Shown here: piece by piece, positions 1 to 3,463 of the stretch
Position numbering within the stretch: the first letter of the stretch is position 1
How the letters are laid out: each line of letters begins with the position of its first letter
Origin: an uncultured Bacilli bacterium
GTDB lineage: Bacteria; Bacillota_I; Bacilli_A; RF39; UBA660
Length of the DNA: 5,577 nucleotides
NCBI GenBank assembly: GCA_910576795.1
Contig: CAJTIX010000036.1
Span: 1-5,577 of the forward strand
Direction of reading: 5' to 3'
Made by a program: the position numbers and the translations under genes
The notes under the pieces: model-generated
What the model was told of the DNA's origin: nothing
Database searches by the model: none
The model's input: the letters and a program-made list of their open reading frames with translations, nothing else

Positions 1-60
1 AGTATGGTAAATCAATTATACGACTTGCCAAACGAACCAAGAAAAGGAGAACAAAGATGA
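1..60 (+). CDS. 3' end of an upstream phage late gene (partial)
   Basis: Frame 1 is open from the window edge to a TGA at 58-60 and encodes about 19 residues ending in PNEPRKGEQR. The stop overlaps the holin start in an ATGA arrangement (57-60), a common sign of translational coupling in phage late operons. The end is hydrophilic and lysine/arginine-rich. The visible piece is too short to assign to a family. From its place just before a holin it is probably a small tail- or lysis-associated protein, but this is position-based inference. Confidence 0.55.
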   Translation, partial: SMVNQLYDLPNEPRKGEQR

Positions 61-260
61 AAGAAAAAACGATCAGTGCAGTAGTGTCACTTTTAAAAGT
101 GAAATCCATTATAACGCTTCTATCATTTGGAGCGTTTTTTTATTTATCAGTAACCGAGAAAATCACAACAGATAACTTCATGCTTATTTTAGGTATGATT
201 GCCACTTATTTCTTTAATAAAGATGGCAATACGAAAGGAGGTGCAAGTGATGGAGAATAG
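57..260 (+). CDS. Small holin-like membrane protein (67 aa)
   Basis: A 67-residue protein with a basic N-terminus, a hydrophobic segment at about residues 17-32, a short turn (about 33-39), a second hydrophobic segment at about 40-54, and a polar tail of Asp, Gly, Lys and Glu. Size, two-helix topology and position directly upstream of the endolysin fit a phage holin, which forms lesions in the cytoplasmic membrane and so times lysis. The start ATG at 57 has AAGGAG at 44-49, seven bases upstream, and overlaps the stop of the preceding gene (ATGA). The 3' end overlaps the next small ORF by 11 bases. I recognise no family-specific motif, so the call rests on topology and context. An antiholin or other small lysis accessory protein is the main alternative. 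Confidence 0.75.
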   Translation: MKEKTISAVVSLLKVKSIITLLSFGAFFYLSVTEKITTDNFMLILGMIATYFFNKDGNTKGGASDGE

Positions 261-360
261 CGAAGAAAAAGAAACTTTCCACGATGAAAATGGAGAAGTG
301 TTCGATGTAGAAAATAGTGAAGAATTCAATAACGGAAAAGGAGAAGATGAAAATGAGTAA
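250..360 (+). CDS. Small acidic ORF between holin and endolysin (36 aa)
   Basis: ATG at 250 is preceded by a strong AAAGGAGGTG ribosome binding site (about 234-243). The frame runs 36 codons to TAA at 358-360. The product is extremely acidic (many Glu and Asp, few hydrophobic residues) and has two similar pieces, MENSEE near the start and VENSEE in the middle, with no membrane segment. It overlaps the end of the holin gene by 11 bases and the start of the endolysin gene by 8, so all three could be translationally coupled. Its function is unknown. It could be a small lysis regulator, or mainly a coupling device that delivers ribosomes to the endolysin start. The good ribosome binding site supports translation; the low-complexity sequence and small size keep confidence moderate. 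Confidence 0.5.
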   Translation: MENSEEKETFHDENGEVFDVENSEEFNNGKGEDENE

Positions 361-1258
361 TAGCCCATTAGTACAATATACAAAGTTGTCCCCAAATTGT
401 AATAAGCCAAGGAATGCTAAAATTAAGAAAATCACAATTCATCACATGGCAGGAGTGTTGTCAGTCGAAACCTGTGGAAGAATATTCGCAGGTTCTGGTA
501 GACAAGCAAGTTCGAACTACGGAATCGGTTCAGATGGTCGAATCGGAATGTATGTAGAAGAATGCAACAGGTCGTGGTGTTCATCAAATGCCAATAACGA
601 TCACCAAGCCGTAACGATTGAAGTTTCAAATTGCAAGAATGGGGGAAATTGGGAAGTATCAGACCATGTCCTAGCTAGGCTTATAGAGTTATGTGTAGAC
701 ATCTGTAGAAGAAATGGAATCGAAAGATTAAACTATACAGGAGATGCATCCGGAAACTTAACTCGCCATAATATGTTCGCAGCGACTGCGTGTCCAGGAC
801 CATATTTACAAAGCAAATTTCCATACATCGCAGAACAGGTAAATAAACAACTAGAAAAGGATAAAAAGCCAACACCACAGCCAACAGTGAATACGACATA
901 TAAAGTAGGCGACAAGGTAAGGTTCACAGGAGTTCTATATCGAGATAGCCAAGGAAATGGAGCAGGACAGTCAAGAACAAATCTAGAAGCAACAATCTAC
1001 CTAGTTAATCCAGGATCAAGATGTCCTTATAACATTAACAATGGGCTAGGATGGGTAAGAGCCGAAGATTTAGCTCCTGCAGGAACAAATACCCCAACGA
1101 GTAATGCAAGATACTACACAGTAGTAAAAGGCGACTCGTTATGGAAAATCGCTCAAAAATTCTATGGTAATGGAAACAGATATCCAGAGATAGCAAGAGC
1201 GAATAACCTAGCGAATGCAAATTTAATCCATCCAGGACAAAAACTTTTAATTCCATAA
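353..1258 (+). CDS. Phage endolysin: N-acetylmuramoyl-L-alanine amidase with C-terminal LysM
   Basis: A 301-residue endolysin that should cut the amide bond between N-acetylmuramic acid and the stem peptide L-alanine in host peptidoglycan. Residues about 24-165 form an Amidase_2/PGRP-type zinc domain. ITIHHMAG supplies the first zinc ligand (His30), and RHNMFAATACPG supplies His139 and Cys147, the eight-residue His-Cys spacing seen in T7 lysozyme-type amidases. A Pro/Thr linker (about 173-181) leads to a beta-rich, SH3-like segment (about 182-244, YKVGDKVRF to LGWVRAEDL). Residues about 253-301 are a LysM domain (YYTVVKGDSLWKIAQKFYG to HPGQKLLIP) for binding wall glycans. There is no signal peptide, so export would depend on the holin. 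I chose ATG 353 because AAGGAG at 338-343 lies nine bases away; an in-frame ATG at 347 is too close, and a GTG at 317 has no site. Confidence 0.95.
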   Translation: MSNSPLVQYTKLSPNCNKPRNAKIKKITIHHMAGVLSVETCGRIFAGSGRQASSNYGIGSDGRIGMYVEECNRSWCSSNANNDHQAVTIEVSNCKNGGNWEVSDHVLARLIELCVDICRRNGIERLNYTGDASGNLTRHNMFAATACPGPYLQSKFPYIAEQVNKQLEKDKKPTPQPTVNTTYKVGDKVRFTGVLYRDSQGNGAGQSRTNLEATIYLVNPGSRCPYNINNGLGWVRAEDLAPAGTNTPTSNARYYTVVKGDSLWKIAQKFYGNGNRYPEIARANNLANANLIHPGQKLLIP

Positions 1259-1263
1259 GAAAA

Positions 1264-1297
1264 GGATCAGCAAATCAACGCTGGTCCTCTTTTTTTG
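1264..1297 (+). terminator. Terminator after the endolysin, possibly bidirectional
   Basis: GGATCAGC (1264-1271) pairs with GCTGGTCC (1280-1287) through an 8-base loop, with one G-U pair, followed by a T-rich tract to about 1296. It lies five bases after the endolysin stop. Read on the minus strand, the stem is followed by CTTTTCTT, so it may also end the convergent transcript, whose last gene stops inside the hairpin. Confidence 0.8.
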
Positions 1298-1604
1298 TGT
1301 CCACGATTTCAAGTGGCGACTCATTTTTGATTGTTAACCCATATTTTTGTTTTAGCATTTTTTTAATAGTTGAAACTTTTAGATTAATTTTTTCATTAAT
1401 ATAACCAATATCATCTAGTGCAGCATTTATATGCGGTAGTATATCGCAATCATTTTCAAGCACTTTATATTTGAAAGCCATAGCGAGATAATAGGTTACA
1501 TAATCGTAAGCGATTTTTTCTAAGTATTTTTTTGTTTCTTCTTCAAAAGGTTCTAAAATTTTTTCGTAGTCTTCATCGCTTAAATCAGAGTAGTCAATCA
1601 TCAT
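1275..1604 (-). CDS. Hypothetical acidic protein with HTH-like C-terminal half (109 aa)
   Basis: Not a family I recognise. The N-terminal third (MMIDYSDLSDEDYEKILEPF onward) is very acidic and predicted helical, followed by a Tyr-rich helix around residues 33-48. Residues about 66-90 (IGYINEKINLKVSTIKKMLK then QKYGL) have the hydrophobic spacing of a small helix-turn-helix, so a DNA-binding or protein-interaction role is possible. This is pattern resemblance, not a firm domain call. The ribosome binding site is weak (AAAAGAT just before the start), so translation may depend on the upstream minus-strand gene, which ends 28 bases away. The stop lies inside the hairpin shared with the endolysin terminator. 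Two adjacent ATGs (1604 and 1601) could serve as start. It is probably cotranscribed with the membrane protein gene as a passenger unit. Confidence 0.6.
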   Translation of the reverse strand: MMIDYSDLSDEDYEKILEPFEEETKKYLEKIAYDYVTYYLAMAFKYKVLENDCDILPHINAALDDIGYINEKINLKVSTIKKMLKQKYGLTIKNESPLEIVDTKKEDQR

Positions 1605-1632
1605 ATCTTTTTTTTGCCATATTAAGAATTAT

Positions 1633-1965
1633 TTAACAATACACTTTGTCAACAATTAAGCAGTGTATAAAATAGCCAACCAAAGAGAATAATAATACTC
1701 CTACGAGAAAAAACAACAAGATTGTTCCTGGGCGTGTTTCTCTAAGCTCTGGTTTGTCTAGTTTAACTGGAAATAAACAAGTCGGTGTCATACAAACCTC
1801 GTTTACTTCTTCATATTTAGGAATGTTGAAAGTTTCTTCGATTTTTTCAATGTTTAATAAAACTAAGGGTATTAGTATCAATGCAACAATGAAACCCATA
1901 ATCAATGAAAAATCGAGTGAATCCATATTCGCAATTTTTGTTAATTTTTTGTTAGTACAAAACAT
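1633..1965 (-). CDS. Small two-helix membrane protein (110 aa), prophage passenger gene
   Basis: A 110-residue membrane protein with a basic N-terminus (TNKKLTK), a first transmembrane segment at about 19-38, a roughly 40-residue polar loop with many Glu and Pro plus two cysteines (Cys58 and Cys63 in CMTPTC), and a second transmembrane segment at about 81-104. It could span the membrane twice with the loop outside, where the cysteines might form a disulfide; that topology is inferred. AGGAGG (1980-1975 on the minus strand) lies nine bases before ATG 1965, an excellent site. The gene opposes the lysis cassette and has its own candidate promoter, which fits expression in the lysogen. Possible roles include superinfection exclusion or altered host surface, but nothing in the sequence proves one. 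Confidence 0.7.
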   Translation of the reverse strand: MFCTNKKLTKIANMDSLDFSLIMGFIVALILIPLVLLNIEKIEETFNIPKYEEVNEVCMTPTCLFPVKLDKPELRETRPGTILLFFLVGVLLFSLVGYFIHCLIVDKVYC

Positions 1966-2014
1966 GACAAATAACCTCCTTCCTTTTTATAAAAAATGAA
2001 GGCGCTCCATTGTT

Positions 2015-2043
2015 ATTTTAGATTAACTTCAGTATAATCGCAA
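2015..2043 (-). promoter_or_regulatory. Candidate promoter for the minus-strand gene pair
   Basis: On the minus strand, TTGCGA (2043-2038) and TAAAAT (2020-2015) are separated by exactly 17 bases, about 50 bases before the start at 1965. It is divergent from the HTH gene promoter in the same intergenic region (1966-2113), so one regulator could act on both. An alternative -10, TATACT (2036-2031), lacks a good -35. Confidence 0.45.
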
Positions 2044-2057
2044 AAAAGTTCAAGGCA

Positions 2058-2074
2058 TATATCCGTTGGACATA
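2058..2074. promoter_or_regulatory. Imperfect inverted repeat, possible operator
   Basis: TATATCC (2058-2064) and GGACATA (2068-2074) form a 7-3-7 dyad with one mismatch that covers the candidate -35 of the plus-strand HTH gene. This position is typical of an autoregulatory repressor site. It was found by eye and its significance is not tested. Confidence 0.35.
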
Positions 2075-2095
2075 TTTCGGCAAAAACTCCATAAT
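2067..2095 (+). promoter_or_regulatory. Candidate promoter of the 98-aa HTH gene
   Basis: TGGACA (2067-2072) and CATAAT (2090-2095) are 17 bases apart. Overlapping alternatives TAATAT (2092-2097) and TATAAT (2095-2100) have longer spacers. The element CATATTTCGGCAA (2071-2083) lies between the two hexamers and recurs, inverted and with one mismatch, downstream of the gene. Confidence 0.45.
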
Positions 2096-2109
2096 ATAAT
2101 TATGGGAGT
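2087..2109 (+). promoter_or_regulatory. Hairpin covering the ribosome binding site of the 98-aa HTH gene
   Basis: CCATAAT (2089-2095) and ATTATGG (2099-2105) form a perfect 7-bp dyad around three bases. With one bulged G it extends to pair ACTCC (2086-2090) with GGAGT (2105-2109). The right arm contains the GGGAG Shine-Dalgarno sequence, so in RNA it could limit translation if the transcript starts far enough upstream. As DNA it overlaps the -10 region and could be an operator. Confidence 0.35.
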
Positions 2110-2113
2110 CCTA

Positions 2114-2410
2114 ATGAATACGTCTGAAAATCAAACATTGAAAGACCACTCAAATTGGACTACAAGGCAAATACTTGCAATCAATGTAACTTACTTACGA
2201 CATGAAAAGAAATGGTCGCAAGAAGAACTGGCTGATAGAACAGGTCGAAGTGTTTCTTTAATCAGCGATATTGAAAATGCAAATATAGGTGCTACTATCG
2301 ATGCGATAGATGACATCGGTCTTGCATTCGGATGGACAACCTCTGAACTAACAAAAGACCATGGATTTGTAGTTACCAAAAAGCGTGTGGATGGTAAACA
2401 AGAAAGTTAA
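2114..2410 (+). CDS. XRE-family helix-turn-helix regulator (98 aa)
   Basis: A 98-residue DNA-binding protein with a Cro/C1-type HTH at about residues 23-79. INVTYLRHEKKWSQEELADR is followed by TGRSVSLISDIENANI, giving the usual WSQEELA helix, turn and recognition helix, then a hydrophobic helix ending in AFGWTTSEL. It probably represses its own promoter and perhaps its neighbours. I chose ATG 2114 because GGGAG (2104-2108) sits five bases upstream and conserved sequence starts after it. TTG 2066 lies inside the candidate promoter, and ATG 2102 has no site. The basic, polar tail after about residue 82 has no clear domain. Candidate dyads around the promoter support autoregulation. It could be a prophage accessory repressor, an antitoxin, or an anti-CRISPR-associated-type regulator; sequence alone does not decide. 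Confidence 0.85.
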   Translation: MNTSENQTLKDHSNWTTRQILAINVTYLRHEKKWSQEELADRTGRSVSLISDIENANIGATIDAIDDIGLAFGWTTSELTKDHGFVVTKKRVDGKQES

Positions 2411-2428
2411 ACATTGTTTGCCATTTTT
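2393..2428 (+). terminator. Probable terminator after the 98-aa HTH gene
   Basis: GGTAAACAA (2393-2401) pairs with TTGTTTGCC (2414-2422) with one G-U pair and a 12-base loop, followed by ATTTTTC. The stop codon falls in the loop. The large loop and AT-rich stem make it weaker than the other terminators in the window. Confidence 0.5.
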
Positions 2429-2450
2429 CATTTATTGAAGCACCGACTCT

Positions 2451-2459
2451 AGTATACCA
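2451..2459 (-). promoter_or_regulatory. Candidate extended -10 promoter antisense to the HTH gene
   Basis: On the minus strand, TGGTATACT (2459-2451) is a good extended -10. Upstream, CATCTTTCGGCAA (2475-2463) matches the element in the HTH gene promoter at 12 of 13 bases and lies at the same distance (15 bases from TTTCG to the hexamer). No good -35 is present. If active, it would produce RNA antisense to the HTH gene. Confidence 0.3.
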
Positions 2460-2532
2460 CACTTGCCGAAAGATGCGACATATTTATTTTATGAATTATT
2501 ATAAAATATTTGTAGTAAAAGGCGGTGATTTA

Positions 2533-2868
2533 GTGGATAAGAATGAGTTTTTTAAGGAATTGCAGAAGATAAATGTGTATGAACAACAAGAAGAATATAA
2601 TAAATTATTAGAATCATTAAAACATAATATTTGTCAGAACATGAGAATAGCAAGAAAACTATCCAAAATTGAACCAGACCAAGCCGCGGAGTTATTAAAA
2701 TTAGAACCGCAATCATTAAGAAGAATAGAAGCAGAGAACGATCGAGATGAATTCTCAACGAGAGTTCTTATCATGGCGATTATGATATATAAACCAGATG
2801 CCAATTTCTACTTTAAAAAATGGCAAGAAAATGAATTGCTACTTAAAGAAAAGAATCACGACTTTTAA
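2533..2868 (+). CDS. Small XRE-like HTH protein (111 aa)
   Basis: A 111-residue protein with a charged helical N-terminal section (about 1-30, rich in Glu, Lys and Gln), then an XRE-like HTH at about 32-87. NICQNMRIARKLSKIEPDQA continues into AELLKLEPQSLRRIEAEND, with alternating hydrophobics and the LLxLxPQSLRRIE recognition-helix pattern, then a helix LIMAIMIYKPD. The tail (about 90-111) is aromatic then basic. I chose GTG 2533 because AAAGGCGGTGAT (2518-2529) is a near-canonical ribosome binding site at good spacing; the ATGs at 2473 and 2491 lack one. It is transcribed toward the 147-residue gene, but a terminator and a new promoter lie between them, so the two may be controlled separately. 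It is probably a repressor or antitoxin-like partner; no partner is proven. Confidence 0.75.
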   Translation: MDKNEFFKELQKINVYEQQEEYNKLLESLKHNICQNMRIARKLSKIEPDQAAELLKLEPQSLRRIEAENDRDEFSTRVLIMAIMIYKPDANFYFKKWQENELLLKEKNHDF

Positions 2869-2884
2869 TAGTCGTATTTTTTTT
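2858..2884 (+). terminator. Terminator after the 111-aa HTH gene
   Basis: ACGACT (2858-2863) pairs perfectly with AGTCGT (2870-2875) around a 6-base loop, followed by A and eight T residues. The TAA stop of the HTH gene (2866-2868) lies in the loop, and the next promoter begins immediately downstream. Confidence 0.7.
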
Positions 2885-2905
2885 GTCGAAATTTCGTGAT
2901 ATAAT
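2883..2905 (+). promoter_or_regulatory. Extended -10 promoter with embedded palindrome for the 147-aa gene
   Basis: TGATATAAT (2897-2905) is an ideal extended -10 (TGnTATAAT). There is no convincing -35; the upstream DNA is a T tract. Directly before the TG lies a perfect 10-bp palindrome, CGAAATTTCG (2887-2896), within TTGTCGAAATTTCG. That resembles the TTGCCGAAA element near the other two HTH genes. A weak core promoter overlapped by a palindrome suggests repression by a local HTH protein. Confidence 0.6.
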
Positions 2906-2932
2906 AGAATAGTGACAGGGAGTGATGACACA

Positions 2933-3376
2933 ATGAAATATATTCACTATGGTCACGATATATTCGAAAAAGAGAAATTCGAACCAGTAAAGAATAGACT
3001 CGATGCCTCAAAGCCAAAAGGCGGACTATGGGCGAGCAGAGTAGACTCACCGAATAGTTGGAAAGATTGGTGCGAATCTAATGAATTTGGAACAGAGAAA
3101 CTAAATACGAGTTTTATGTTTACTTTGAAAGAAGATGCCAAAGTATTAAGGATCATAAACTCAAAGCAGTTAGAACAGCTACCAAAGATGAAGAATTCAC
3201 TACCGATACCAACGATGTGGACAATGATTGATTACGAGGCATTAGCAACAGATTACGATGCATTAGAAGTTCTAATAAGTGAGGATCACGAGTTATACTT
3301 TAGTCTTTATGGTTGGGATTGCGACTCAATAGTAATAATGAACCCAGAAGTCATTATTCAAGAGAGCGATAAATAG
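2933..3376 (+). CDS. Hypothetical protein with possible ADP-ribosyltransferase-like pattern (147 aa)
   Basis: A soluble 147-residue protein without signal or membrane segments. Residues KYIHYGHDIF (2-11), KPKGGLWASR (27-36), SWKDWCE (42-48), YDALEV (108-113) and LYGWDCDSIVIMNPE (125-139) form a compact set that resembles an uncharacterised family I recall from Firmicutes. The order HYG, then GLWAS, then a strand with YDALEV is reminiscent of the three-motif core of ADP-ribosyltransferase-fold enzymes, with His5, Ser35 and Glu112 as candidate active-site residues. This is motif inference only. ATG 2933 is preferred: GGGAGTGAT (2918-2926) lies at suitable spacing, whereas the upstream GTG at 2912 has none. 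It follows an HTH gene but has its own extended -10 promoter. Possible roles are toxin, host takeover factor or anti-defence effector. Existence of the gene is much surer than function. Confidence 0.75.
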   Translation: MKYIHYGHDIFEKEKFEPVKNRLDASKPKGGLWASRVDSPNSWKDWCESNEFGTEKLNTSFMFTLKEDAKVLRIINSKQLEQLPKMKNSLPIPTMWTMIDYEALATDYDALEVLISEDHELYFSLYGWDCDSIVIMNPEVIIQESDK

Positions 3377-3377
3377 T

Positions 3378-3391
3378 AATTTGAAAGTGAG
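3378..3391 (+). repeat. Repeat AATTTGAAAGTGAG, copy 1
   Basis: This 14-mer starts two bases after the stop of the 147-aa gene and recurs exactly at 5169-5182. In both places it supplies the purine-rich region before an ATG. With following bases the match extends to about 22 with three differences. It marks the left edge of the AT-rich module. Confidence 0.7.
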
Positions 3392-3393
3392 GT

Positions 3394-3409
3394 AAGAAAA
3401 TGAGAACAT
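3394..3409 (+). repeat. 16-base direct repeat flanking the ABC-F module, left copy
   Basis: AAGAAAATGAGAACAT recurs at 5412-5427 as AAGAAGATGAGAACAT, one mismatch in 16. The two copies bracket the AT-rich module, as expected of a duplicated or recombined junction. Purine-rich composition means chance similarity is possible. Confidence 0.45.
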
Positions 3410-3420
3410 TAACTAAATAA
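3400..3420 (+). CDS. Six-codon leader ORF upstream of the ABC-F gene
   Basis: ATG 3400 is preceded by GTGAGG (about 3387-3392) at seven bases and encodes MRTLTK, then TAA at 3418-3420. The stop is one base before a 10-bp hairpin, which in turn precedes the ABC-F ribosome binding site. Short leader ORFs of this type commonly sense ribosome-targeting antibiotics by stalling and so control resistance genes of the Erm and ABC-F classes. The arrangement fits; the peptide is not a stall sequence I recognise. Confidence 0.5.
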   Translation: MRTLTK

Positions 3421-3421
3421 G

Positions 3422-3462
3422 TTTGGCATAAACTTCGATTATGCCAAAAAAAGGAGGCATAA
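3422..3462 (+). promoter_or_regulatory. Leader hairpin and alternative pairing before the ABC-F gene
   Basis: TTTGGCATAA (3422-3431) pairs perfectly with TTATGCCAAA (3439-3448) around ACTTCGA. It is followed by A residues, so it is not a plus-strand terminator. GGCATAA occurs twice, at 3425-3431 and again at 3456-3462, overlapping the end of the AAGGAGG site. TTATGCC (3439-3445) could therefore pair with either copy, giving mutually exclusive structures with the Shine-Dalgarno free or partly covered. Confidence 0.6.
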
Positions 3463-3463
3463 T

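Noticed and set aside
317..352. Longer endolysin from GTG at 317 (12 extra residues).
   Set aside because: No ribosome binding site at 317, and the added residues only reread the acidic ORF in another frame. AAGGAG at 338-343 fits ATG 353.
1647..1652. Perfect minus-strand TTGACA inside the end of the membrane protein gene, as a promoter for the 109-aa gene.
   Set aside because: The hexamer at 17-base spacing is ATTCTT, a poor -10, and better hexamers lie too near or too far.
1754..1999. Plus-strand 81-codon frame across the minus-strand membrane gene.
   Set aside because: No ribosome binding site. It is the antisense shadow of a minus-strand gene with an AGGAGG site and clear membrane topology.
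2066..2113. HTH gene starting at TTG 2066.
   Set aside because: This codon lies in the candidate -35 and has no ribosome binding site; the family-like sequence starts after ATG 2114.
2437..2460. On the minus strand, GAGTCGGTGCTT resembles the 3' stem of the S. pyogenes Cas9 tracrRNA.
   Set aside because: Only one arm of the stem is present. The preceding bases do not pair with it, there is no T-run terminator and no anti-repeat or CRISPR repeat nearby. It is most likely chance.
2473..2532. Extra 20 residues at the front of the 111-aa HTH protein from ATG 2473.
   Set aside because: No ribosome binding site there. The region looks like promoter DNA, and a near-canonical site fits GTG 2533.
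3422..3448. Reading the ABC-F leader hairpin as a transcription terminator.
   Set aside because: It is followed by a run of A, not T, on the plus strand, so factor-independent termination toward the ABC-F gene is not supported.
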